A DNA stretch of 11,246 nucleotides from an uncultured Steroidobacter sp. (GTDB taxonomy: Bacteria > Pseudomonadota > Gammaproteobacteria > Steroidobacterales > Steroidobacteraceae): the NCBI RefSeq assembly GCF_937958065.1, contig NZ_CALFXI010000007.1:1-11246 (forward strand). Reading direction: 5' to 3'. Below are positions 1 through 5,266 of the stretch, piece by piece. Both the position numbers and the translations under genes were made by a program. Within the stretch, counting starts at the first letter, position 1. Every line of letters begins with the position of its first letter. The notes under the pieces were generated by a model. It did not search any database, was not told the origin of the DNA, and was given only the letters and a program-made list of their open reading frames with translations.

Positions 1-31
1 AAGCCTCGCCACCGATATGAAACGCAAGCAC
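1..31 (-). CDS. possible start of a truncated cassette gene
   Basis: On the minus strand, just past the core site GTTAGAC, a GGAGA motif lies 4 bases upstream of a GTG codon that opens a frame reading VLAFHIGGEA to the window edge. Its position, 16 bases after the cassette boundary, is where cassette genes normally begin. Only ten codons are visible, so neither function nor coding status can be judged. Inferred from position and the ribosome binding site alone. Confidence 0.3.
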   Translation of the reverse strand, partial: MLAFHIGGEA

Positions 32-46
32 TGTGCTCTCCGTGCC

Positions 47-118
47 GTCTAACGCCGCCGCTGTGCCGCGAGCACCGGCGCTTGGTCGGTGCGAGTCGGA
101 ACCAGCGGCTTGTTATAC
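47..118 (-). other. integron attC site A (72 bp)
   Basis: Read on the minus strand, this runs from R'' GTATAAC (118 to 112) to R' GTTAGAC (53 to 47). Between them are inverted arms: CCGCTG/CAGCGG outside, CCG/CGG next, then an inner stem around positions 72 to 79 and 85 to 92. The stop codon TAA of the membrane-protein gene lies inside R''. R'' is the exact reverse complement of GTTATAC, the core at the 5' end of the same cassette, which is the hallmark of a cassette's own attC. Confidence 0.88.
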
Positions 119-499
119 GCCATGTTTGCCACTGTGCCTTCCGGCACCGAGGTATCGTGCGATCAGCCATCGTCCGATTGGATCGCTACCCATTGGCATC
201 ATAATCCTCTCCGCTTGGCTGCGACTAATGGTTCCACTGACCGACCGGAGCCAGACAACGGAAGCGACCGTCATTGCCACAAGCAGACATGCCAGGATGT
301 ATGCGCCCCAAGCAATGAGCTGTGCTCCTTGCAGCTCGGTCGACGGCAACACGCCGAACAAAAGGTAAGGAAGCCCCGCGCCAAGGGCCGCGAACACCGA
401 CAACGCGACTGGAAGGTACACGAAAAGGTACAGGGCGTTAGCCTTAGCTTCGGCAACAAGCTCATCCGGTTCTGAACCGCTTTTCCTCATGGCGTATAA
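53..499 (-). mobile_element. integron gene cassette 1 (membrane protein + attC A)
   Basis: This 447-bp unit is bounded by the G|TT exchange points of two core sites: GTTATAC (500 to 494) at the 5' end and GTTAGAC (53 to 47) at the 3' end. It contains one gene and one attC in the same orientation. The gene starts 3 bases after the core, leaving almost no leader, as is usual for cassettes. The next cassette downstream begins at 52 and runs off the window. Confidence 0.85.
113..490 (-). CDS. cassette-borne two-helix membrane protein, unknown function
   Basis: This 125-aa protein is not recognised as a member of a named family. After a charged start (MRKSGSEPDELVAEAKAN) there are two strongly hydrophobic stretches, about residues 21 to 47 and 58 to 81. 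A basic, polar tail ends in RYLGAGRHSGKHGV. The layout suggests a small inner-membrane protein with both ends on the same side, probably cytoplasmic given the many positive charges after helix 2. The ATG at 490 sits 3 bases after the cassette core, with no separate Shine-Dalgarno sequence visible, so translation may depend on read-through from upstream cassettes. The stop codon lies within attC. Small unknown membrane proteins are common cargo of chromosomal integrons. Function is unknown. Confidence 0.75.
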   Translation of the reverse strand: MRKSGSEPDELVAEAKANALYLFVYLPVALSVFAALGAGLPYLLFGVLPSTELQGAQLIAWGAYILACLLVAMTVASVVWLRSVSGTISRSQAERIMMPMGSDPIGRWLIARYLGAGRHSGKHGV

Positions 500-553
500 C
501 GCCGCCCATCACGCGCGTGCGTTTCGCACGTCGCGTGCATGGGCTTGTTAGCG
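494..553 (-). other. integron attC site B (60 bp)
   Basis: The minus strand runs from R'' CGCTAAC (553 to 547) to R' GTTATAC (500 to 494). The interior folds as GCCCAT/ATGGGC outside and a CACGCG-CGTGCG/CGCACG-CGCGTG stem inside, capped by TTT. There are one or two unpaired bases in the arms, as expected of extrahelical bases in attC. The TAA stop of the DUF2199 gene lies in R''. This site is shorter than and unlike sites A and C, so it belongs to a different attC subtype. Confidence 0.85.
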
Positions 554-1067
554 ATGCGTTGCCGCCTCGGCGATTTCCTGTGCACGACTGATGCTGATGC
601 CTTCATGAAAGTCCACCGATAGAGGATGATCTGTCTTCTCAAGAATAACTAAGGGCCGATCGCCGCCTTCGCGCGGATGGACGCGCGTCTTAAGCGCATA
701 GGTTTTCTCGTAGTACGGCAAATAGTTGCACAGCCAGCCGAAGTAGCTCTCCGACGTGTCCGGATGATCGTAGGTTTCCACATAGCGATCGAAGCTCTCT
801 TGGCTCAGTGATACCCACACGCCCCACATGAACGGCTCCGAAACGCCGTGGATTGGTACCTCCAGGCAGGCACGAACGAAGAAATGTTCGCCATCTTCAT
901 CCGTGTAGCGACAAAGATCACTCCCGAGGCTTCCTGCGTCTTGCACTTCCTTCGGCTGTTCCAGATATGGATCCGGAGCACGAAAGCCGAAGCTCGGCGC
1001 GCCCTCGTGGAGTTTTCCGCAGCACGAGCAAGTGAAGCTGAATATCGCCGCCATACTCTTACGCTAA
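500..1067 (-). mobile_element. integron gene cassette 2 (DUF2199-type gene + attC B)
   Basis: This 568-bp unit lies between the exchange point in GTTAGCG (1068 to 1062, 5' end) and that in GTTATAC (500 to 494, 3' end). The attC R'' CGCTAAC is the exact reverse complement of GTTAGCG, so the circular form would carry a perfect core. It holds a single gene in cassette orientation. Confidence 0.85.
548..1054 (-). CDS. DUF2199 domain-containing protein, cassette-borne
   Basis: This 168-aa protein matches the DUF2199 pattern as I recall it. An N-terminal zinc-ribbon-like motif F-x-C-x2-C-G-x2-H falls at C9, C12 and H16, with an additional C11. Next comes a region around SDLCRYTDEDGEHFFVRACL, then a conserved EPFMWGVWVSLSQESF block near residues 73 to 88. 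After that are YFGWLCNYLP and a C-terminal LEKTDHPLSVDFHEGIS block. The biochemical role of the family is unknown; the cysteines and histidine suggest metal binding. DUF2199 genes are, to my knowledge, seen repeatedly in integron cassettes. The ATG at 1054 lies 7 bases after the core GTTAGCG, with only a weak AAGAG upstream. The TAA stop is inside attC B. No signal peptide or membrane segment is seen. Confidence 0.75.
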   Translation of the reverse strand: MAAIFSFTCSCCGKLHEGAPSFGFRAPDPYLEQPKEVQDAGSLGSDLCRYTDEDGEHFFVRACLEVPIHGVSEPFMWGVWVSLSQESFDRYVETYDHPDTSESYFGWLCNYLPYYEKTYALKTRVHPREGGDRPLVILEKTDHPLSVDFHEGISISRAQEIAEAATHR

Positions 1068-1133
1068 CGCCGCCGCTGTGCCGCGAGCAACGGCGCTTCG
1101 CCGTTGCGAGTCGGAACCAGCGGCTTGTTAGGG
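1062..1133 (-). other. integron attC site C (72 bp)
   Basis: The minus strand runs from R'' CCCTAAC (1133 to 1127) to R' GTTAGCG (1068 to 1062). Outer arms CCGCTG/CAGCGG are followed by CCG/CGG, an unpaired spacer, and an inner perfect 9-bp stem GCAACGGCG/CGCCGTTGC (1087 to 1095 with 1099 to 1107) with a CTT loop. It is nearly identical to site A outside the core ends. R'' pairs exactly with the core GTTAGGG at 1459 to 1453. Confidence 0.9.
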
Positions 1134-1458
1134 CCGCCGCTAGCCATGCGCATACTCGTGCATCCAGGATCCCTCTCCAGGATCTGCAACGATCAGTTCA
1201 TTCCGAGCCTCGCTCGTCGCGAACGTAAGCATGGGTAGGTCCGATTCTCCTTCCCCTTCGTCAGCACCATCGAGGATGCTCGTGACCGAGAACACGATGT
1301 CTTTGGTGATTTCGTTGAGATCTGCTGGTACACGATTTTCGATCAGAAGGCGAACGTGCCCTCGTACTGCATCCGCAATCCTAGCCACAAGTGCTGCTTG
1401 CAACGCGTCATACCGATCGCGGTCCGATGTGACTTTCATTCGAGTTCTCCTGCCCTAA
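1068..1458 (-). mobile_element. integron gene cassette 3 (99-aa gene + attC C)
   Basis: This 391-bp unit lies between the exchange point in GTTAGGG (1459 to 1453) and that in GTTAGCG (1068 to 1062). R'' of its attC (CCCTAAC) is the reverse complement of its own 5' core GTTAGGG. It is the most upstream cassette that can be delimited here, because no attC can be found on its 5' side. Confidence 0.82.
1140..1439 (-). CDS. cassette-borne hypothetical protein, 99 aa
   Basis: This soluble protein is not recognised as a family member. The first half (about residues 8 to 55) reads as amphipathic helices: DRYDALQAALVARIADAV, then RLLIENRVPADLNEITKD. An acidic linker DGADEGEGESD follows, then a short C-terminal part ending GSWMHEYAHG. 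There is no signal peptide or membrane segment. Unlike the other two cassette genes it has its own good ribosome binding site, AGGAG, 8 bases before the ATG and inside the cassette, so it can be translated independently once transcribed. The TAG stop lies 6 bases before the attC R'' box. Function is unknown. Identification as a gene rests on cassette context, the ribosome binding site and fit between boundaries. Confidence 0.72.
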   Translation of the reverse strand: MKVTSDRDRYDALQAALVARIADAVRGHVRLLIENRVPADLNEITKDIVFSVTSILDGADEGEGESDLPMLTFATSEARNELIVADPGEGSWMHEYAHG

Positions 1459-1459
1459 C
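1453..1459 (-). other. 5' core site of the first delimited cassette (possible attI or attC remnant)
   Basis: GTTAGGG on the minus strand matches GTTRRR at six of the seven consensus positions (the last base should be a pyrimidine) and pairs exactly with R'' of attC C. The 60 bases upstream of it (1460 to 1520) show no R'' box and no matching arms, so this is not the end of a normal attC. It could be the core of an attI, or a site whose upstream half was lost. A related CTTAGGC lies upstream at 1479 to 1473, but no known attI sequence is recognised. Confidence 0.5.
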
Positions 1460-1742
1460 TCTTATGTAGACCGCCTAAGCGCAGCACTCCGAGCCACCAT
1501 ATTTCTGCTCGCCGCAAAAGTGCGGCGTATCCCTCAATCAGCCCCGCGCTGCTTATCACTTTCGTCCGATTTCTCATGCACTTGGGGCACTCACTTGCAA
1601 TTCGCGAAGCAATACGATCCGTACGCGAGTCCGTTCGATGGACAAAATAGTGCCGCATCGCTGCTATCGTCAAATCTGGCAGATCATCGGGAGGGAAGAC
1701 GCAGCGATTGCCGCTGATGCTCAATAGATTTCCATTCGGCAC
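1455..1742 (-). CDS. doubtful 95-aa ORF at the array edge
   Basis: A GTG-initiated frame fills most of the stretch upstream of cassette 3. The product is basic with mixed composition, has a CPKC pair near residues 53 to 56 and lacks recognisable motifs. Its GTG lies inside the 28-bp palindrome and its TAG stop lies inside the GTTAGGG core. There is no convincing ribosome binding site. The codon mix is not obviously random, but it is not like that of the GC-rich neighbours either. It could be a cassette gene that lost its attC, or chance. Together with 1762 to 1945, this region holds no other gene I can support. Confidence 0.25.
   Translation of the reverse strand: MPNGNLLSISGNRCVFPPDDLPDLTIAAMRHYFVHRTDSRTDRIASRIASECPKCMRNRTKVISSAGLIEGYAALLRRAEIWWLGVLRLGGLHKS
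1510..1527. repeat. short perfect hairpin
   Basis: CGCCGCA (1510 to 1516) and TGCGGCG (1521 to 1527) form a perfect 7-bp stem with loop AAAG. No T tract follows on either strand. It lies about 50 bases upstream of the first cassette core and could be part of a leader or attI region, but it may also be incidental. Confidence 0.5.
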
Positions 1743-1761
1743 TCCACGTGGAGTGCCGAAT
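1734..1761. repeat. perfect 28-bp palindrome
   Basis: ATTCGGCACTCCAC is followed at once by its exact reverse complement GTGGAGTGCCGAAT, with no loop. On the plus strand GTTAAAT, a perfect GTTRRRY core, follows directly (1762 to 1768). The opposite flank (GATTTCC) only partly resembles an R'' box. No T tract suitable for an intrinsic terminator is present. Candidate roles are an operator for a dimeric protein, a degenerate recombination site, or a mobile-element end. Only the symmetry is certain. Confidence 0.85.
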
Positions 1762-1945
1762 GTTAAATTCCATCTAGTGCGTCGTCAGGAGGTCAACCTG
1801 TCGTACGACGGCAGCCCATGCAGATCGTGATAGCAATTCGCCCGGCTGGATACAAAGAAGGCAAGATCCAGAATGCTTGTCGGGGATGGCCGATACCGGC
1901 GAAGGGGTGCGAGGGATCTCAACAGAGATCGGCTCGATCCGCCAG

Positions 1946-2482
1946 TCAGCGCACCCGCTGCCGATTCGCCGACGTGAACGTCTGGTGCACCTCGCCCAGG
2001 GCGACCCGCTCCTGAAACTTTCCGCCGGTGTATTCCGTCAGGATGGTGCGCCAGAAGCCGACGGCGCCTTTGTTGTGCAGGAACTCGGTGATCTCCCACG
2101 TGCCGGCGAAGCGATTGAAGATCAGCTGCGCGGCGTGTCTGCCGACGCCAAGGCGGCGTGAGCTCGAGGCGATGAAGAACTCGGCCATGCGGAAGTCGAC
2201 CTGATCGCGGCGATTGCGGGGCGGGCGACTGACCAGGGCAAAGCCGGCGGGTCGTTCATTCTTGAGAATGATCAGCGGATACGAGCTGGCATCGGCGAAC
2301 CACCGCGCCATCAGATCCATCTGCACCTCGGCGGTGGCCGGAAACACGCCGGTGTTCATGCTCATCTGCGACAGGTCTTCCAGGTACTGCGGGTATTGAG
2401 CCTGGATCCATTGACGGTCGCGGGGAGAATTCAAAGCATCGCGGATACTGACGGGCACGGGTTGCTGGCGATCCCTGGCCAC
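1946..2482 (-). CDS. GNAT-family N-acetyltransferase
   Basis: This 178-aa protein has the GNAT order. A helical N-terminus and a PLIILKNERPAGFALVSRP beta-strand pair (about residues 69 to 87) come first, then MAEFFIASSSRR. The acetyl-CoA pyrophosphate-binding loop RRLGVGR falls at 109 to 115. The C-terminal part holds N137 and the FWRTILTEYTGGKF block. GNAT enzymes move an acetyl group from acetyl-CoA to an amine; the substrate here cannot be told from sequence. The only workable start is the GTG at 2482, because a TAG stop lies six codons upstream. GGAGG touches the GTG, too close for normal Shine-Dalgarno spacing. No attC follows the stop, so it is not in a typical cassette, although GNAT genes are frequent integron cargo. 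Confidence 0.78.
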   Translation of the reverse strand: MARDRQQPVPVSIRDALNSPRDRQWIQAQYPQYLEDLSQMSMNTGVFPATAEVQMDLMARWFADASSYPLIILKNERPAGFALVSRPPRNRRDQVDFRMAEFFIASSSRRLGVGRHAAQLIFNRFAGTWEITEFLHNKGAVGFWRTILTEYTGGKFQERVALGEVHQTFTSANRQRVR

Positions 2483-2499
2483 CTCCGATTGATGGAGCT

Positions 2500-2528
2500 A
2501 TTCCAATCCCTGCTAACGGTACTGTCAA
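2500..2528 (-). promoter_or_regulatory. sigma70-type promoter for the GNAT gene
   Basis: On the minus strand, a consensus -35 TTGACA (2528 to 2523) is separated by exactly 17 bases from TGGAAT (2505 to 2500), a 4-of-6 match to the -10 box. Transcription would start near 2493, leaving a leader of only about 11 bases before the GTG. Confidence 0.5.
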
Positions 2529-2587
2529 AACGGAGTTGCCGGTATCGGTGATCCCCGTGACGAGGCTCCGGGCGACCCCTCAAACGA

Positions 2588-2612
2588 CACCGGGCGGAGA
2601 GCCCGCCCGGTG
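2588..2612 (-). terminator. GC-rich hairpin, probable terminator of the lipoprotein gene
   Basis: CACCGGGCGG and CCGCCCGGTG form a 10-bp stem with a 5-base loop. On the minus strand it lies downstream of the lipoprotein stop and is followed by TCGTTTG, a poor T tract. It probably acts together with the second hairpin just before it. Confidence 0.5.
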
Positions 2613-2622
2613 CAGCGACACT

Positions 2623-2651
2623 GCGATGACAGATTTGACATCTGTCATCGC
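2623..2651 (-). terminator. 12-bp perfect hairpin after the lipoprotein gene
   Basis: GCGATGACAGAT and ATCTGTCATCGC form a perfect stem with a 5-base loop, 13 bases beyond the stop codon at 2665 on the minus strand. It lacks a T tract, so it may protect the 3' end of the mRNA or assist the next hairpin rather than terminate alone. Confidence 0.55.
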
Positions 2652-2664
2652 GCGCCAGGCTCGA

Positions 2665-2904
2665 TTACTGAGCCGGAGGCGGAGTCGTTTCGCCAGCAGG
2701 CGCGGTGGCGGCATCGGCAGGAGCTTCGGCCGGGGCACCTTCGGCAGGAGCAGCTTCGGCAGGAGCAGCGGCGTCAGCAGGAGCCTCGGCGGCAGGAGCT
2801 TCGGTCGCGGGAGCGGCCGGTTCCATCGGAGCTTCTTCCTTCTTGGCACAAGCAGCGAGCGACAGCGACAACGCCAGCGCGGCGAGGATCATTTTTGTGT
2901 TCAT
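2665..2904 (-). CDS. small Ala/Pro/Glu-rich lipoprotein
   Basis: This 79-aa protein starts at the ATG at 2904 (MNTKMILAALALSLSLAAC). The lipobox L-A-A-C puts the lipidated cysteine at residue 19. The open frame continues 50 codons upstream, but only this start gives a proper lipoprotein signal. The mature part, after KKEEAPMEP, is almost entirely alternating Ala, Pro and Glu with short repeats of the APAEA/PAEAPA type, ending in TTPPPAQ. Such a chain would be extended and flexible, acting as a spacer in the periplasm rather than an enzyme. No TonB, Pal or OmpA domain is present. Small lipoproteins of this composition are widespread in Proteobacteria, with unknown role. The gene stands alone, divergent from the hydratase gene. 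Confidence 0.8.
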   Translation of the reverse strand: MNTKMILAALALSLSLAACAKKEEAPMEPAAPATEAPAAEAPADAAAPAEAAPAEGAPAEAPADAATAPAGETTPPPAQ

Positions 2905-3075
2905 GTGAACGATCACCCCAATGTGGTGTAGGTTGATTGAACAGCAACGGATCGAGCGGCTCGCGCCACCGTTCCAATGCGGCGGCGGGAGTCTAAGATG
3001 TTTCACCACCCTTGAAAACAGTCGAGCAACATATCGAGCGCAACGTCGCTCCATGAAGACATCTCACAAATACAC

Positions 3076-3918
3076 ATGAAAACCAGAGCCGTGCGCAGCA
3101 TCGCGTCGATGTCATTGATCTGTCTCGTGCTCTGCGCGTGCAGCTCGCCGGAACGACGCGTCGTTGACGAAATAGTGACATCGTGGCGCGAGCAGCGCAC
3201 GCTGCCGGAGATTGACGAAACATTGACAATTGATTCCGCGTATCGCGTGCAAACGCGCAGCGTTCGCGAACGACTGCAGGGTGCAAGTCCGGCAGGATTC
3301 AAAGCGGGCCTCACATCCGCGCCCGCGCAAGCACGCTTCAAAGCGAACGATGCAGTCGCCGGTGTGCTGTTCAAGGAAGGTGCGCTGCAATCCGCGAGCA
3401 CGGTGAGCTTGCGCGAACTGCGCGGCCTGCACATCGAAGTTGAGATCGCCATGCGCATCGGCACACCGATCGATGAACCACTCGCAGATGTCGATGCTCT
3501 GCGCGCACATATCGACGGCATGGCGCCCGCGATCGAGCTCCCCAATCTCGACTACACGCAGCCGCAGTCTCTCGACGCGACGGCCCTGATCGCCACGAAC
3601 GTCGCTGCAGCAAAGTACATCGTCGGCGCATTCGCATCGCCTCGCGAGCGTGATCCGAATGCAACGGAAGTTCGCCTGGTCTGCAATGACCAGGAGATGT
3701 TCACCGGCAAAGGCACGGATGCGCTTGGCGACCAGTGGCGCGCGGCGCTGTTCCTGGTGAACCAGATGGTGCGACAAGGTTGGCGGATCGAGCGTGGGCA
3801 GATCCTACTCACGGGCTCGCTGGGTCGGATGCTGCCCGGCACGACAGGGCACTGCATCGCCAGCTACCATTCGCATCGGACGCAGTGGGCTCAGCTCGAG
3901 ATCAACGTGACGGAATGA
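3076..3918 (+). CDS. predicted lipoprotein of the 2-keto-4-pentenoate hydratase (MhpD/HpcG) family
   Basis: This 280-aa protein has the fumarylacetoacetate-hydrolase-like fold of MhpD and HpcG, which hydrate 2-oxo-alkenoates in aromatic ring-cleavage pathways. Three acidic metal ligands are visible: E121 and E123 in HIEVEIAMRIG and E154 in PAIELPNLDY. Their spacing (2, then 31) equals that of HpcG E106, E108 and E139. Later come the family's GKGTDALGDQWRAALFLVNQM stretch and the ILLTGSLG motif. Family members are normally cytosolic, but here a basic, hydrophobic N-terminus leads to L-C-A-C with C22 as lipidation site, followed by SSPERR. It overlaps pepQ by 4 bases (ATGA), so the two are translationally coupled. 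No other ring-cleavage genes are near, so the substrate is unknown. The fold is well supported; the activity is inferred. Confidence 0.78.
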   Translation: MKTRAVRSIASMSLICLVLCACSSPERRVVDEIVTSWREQRTLPEIDETLTIDSAYRVQTRSVRERLQGASPAGFKAGLTSAPAQARFKANDAVAGVLFKEGALQSASTVSLRELRGLHIEVEIAMRIGTPIDEPLADVDALRAHIDGMAPAIELPNLDYTQPQSLDATALIATNVAAAKYIVGAFASPRERDPNATEVRLVCNDQEMFTGKGTDALGDQWRAALFLVNQMVRQGWRIERGQILLTGSLGRMLPGTTGHCIASYHSHRTQWAQLEINVTE

Positions 3919-5255
3919 CCATGAACGCCCAATCCACAGCTTCGCTGAAAGACCTGTACGCGGCGCACCTGGAAATTCAGCGTCGCCGCACCGACGAGGC
4001 GCTGGCCGCCACCGGCCACGATGCGCTCGCGATCTACGCCGGCGGTCAGCACATGCAGTTCCTGGACGACCAGCCCTACCCGTTCAAGCCAAATCCTCAT
4101 TTCAGATTGTGGACGCCGCTCGCCGAGGCGGCCGATTGCTGGATCGTGTATCGCCCCGGCCAGCGCCTGCAGCTGGTATTCCTGCAGCCGGTGGATTATT
4201 GGTACAAGCCGCCGCAGATGCCGAACGACTTCTGGACCGATCAGTTCGACATCAGGATCATTCGTGAAGCGGCGGAAGCGAAAGCACACATCGAGGGCGT
4301 GTCTCGCTGCGTGTTCATCGGTGAGTGGCGGGAAGAGTTCACCGACTGGGGATTCACCGGCCGCAATCCCGAGCCCCTCATGCATCGATTGCATTACGTA
4401 CGCGCATTCAAGACGGAGTACGAGCTCGAATGCATGCGCCGTGCGTCCCGCATGGCTGCTCGGGGTCACAAAGCCGCCGAAGCTGCGTTTCGTGCCGGAG
4501 CCTCCGAGTACGAAATCAACATGGCGTATATCCTCGCGACGGGGCAGACGGAAAACGAGCTGCCCTACCCCAACATCGTCGGTCTCAACGCCAACTCCGC
4601 GGTTCTGCACTATCAAAATCAGGAGCGCACCGCGCCCGCGCAGCTGCGTTCATTTCTGATCGATGCAGGCGCGCAGTTCAATGGTTATGCGGCCGATATC
4701 ACGCGAACCTACTCGCGTGAGAACGATGACTTCGCGGCACTGATCAAAGCGCTGGATACCGAGCAGTTGGGCATGAGCGCTGAAGTGCGCGCCGGCGTCG
4801 ACTACGCGGATATCCATCTCGGCGCACATCGGCGCATCGCGAAGATTCTGCGTGACTTCGATGTCATCGAGGCGTCGCCGGACGAAGCGCTGGCAACTGG
4901 ACTGAGCAGCGTCTTCTTCCCGCATGGCATCGGACATCTGTTGGGGCTGCAGGTGCACGACGTTGCCGGCTTTACGGTGACGCCGGACGGTCAACAGAAG
5001 GCGCGTCCGCAAGGTCATCCGTATCTACGACTCACGCGCACGCTGGAGCCGGGGTTCGTCGTGACGATCGAGCCGGGCCTCTACTTCATCGAGCAGTTGC
5101 TGAGTGAAGCGCGCACCTCGCCGCTGGGCAAGCAGATCAACTGGCAGCAGGTGGAACGGTTCAAACCGTACGGCGGAGCCCGCATCGAAGACGATGTCGT
5201 CGCGACGACCGGCGAACCGGAGAATCTGACGCGCCCGGCGTTCGCCGCGGTTTGA
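3915..5255 (+). CDS. pepQ: Xaa-Pro dipeptidase (prolidase)
   Basis: PepQ cleaves dipeptides with C-terminal proline in the cytosol using two divalent metals. The 446-aa length is close to E. coli PepQ (443 aa). The metal ligands of the pita-bread fold are all present: D250 in LIDAGAQFNGY, D261 in AADITRTYS, H337 in FFPHGIGHLLGLQVHDVAGF, E386 in TIEPGLYF and E425 in GARIEDDVV. They line up with E. coli D246, D257, H339, E384 and E423. The frame is open further upstream, but that part overlaps the hydratase gene. The ATG at 3915 overlaps the hydratase stop; a second ATG at 3921 is an alternative start. The family's N-terminal domain (about residues 1 to 150) is also present. Expression probably depends on translation of the upstream gene, since no separate ribosome binding site stands out. 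Confidence 0.95.
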   Translation: MTMNAQSTASLKDLYAAHLEIQRRRTDEALAATGHDALAIYAGGQHMQFLDDQPYPFKPNPHFRLWTPLAEAADCWIVYRPGQRLQLVFLQPVDYWYKPPQMPNDFWTDQFDIRIIREAAEAKAHIEGVSRCVFIGEWREEFTDWGFTGRNPEPLMHRLHYVRAFKTEYELECMRRASRMAARGHKAAEAAFRAGASEYEINMAYILATGQTENELPYPNIVGLNANSAVLHYQNQERTAPAQLRSFLIDAGAQFNGYAADITRTYSRENDDFAALIKALDTEQLGMSAEVRAGVDYADIHLGAHRRIAKILRDFDVIEASPDEALATGLSSVFFPHGIGHLLGLQVHDVAGFTVTPDGQQKARPQGHPYLRLTRTLEPGFVVTIEPGLYFIEQLLSEARTSPLGKQINWQQVERFKPYGGARIEDDVVATTGEPENLTRPAFAAV

Positions 5256-5266
5256 TCGACTGCCGA

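Noticed and set aside
47..1133. Near-identical repeats at about 47 and 1062 as a CRISPR array or transposon ends
   Set aside because: They are in the same orientation, 1 kb apart, and separated by genes and another site with the same core logic. Internal symmetry and R'/R'' boxes identify them as attC. No regular spacer series exists.
1785..1815. Imperfect symmetry around AGGTCAACCT and GTCGTACGAC as a phage attachment site
   Set aside because: The arms are short and no integrase or duplicated copy is present to support an att site.
1877..2161. Plus-strand 94-codon frame opposite the GNAT gene
   Set aside because: It is antisense to GNAT motifs with no protein features of its own.
2905..3054. 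50-codon upstream extension of the small lipoprotein
   Set aside because: It would bury the lipoprotein signal inside the protein; the ATG at 2904 gives a normal lipobox at residue 19.
3735..3914. 60-codon upstream extension of pepQ
   Set aside because: It overlaps the coding end of the hydratase gene, and the family N-terminus matches a start at 3915 or 3921.
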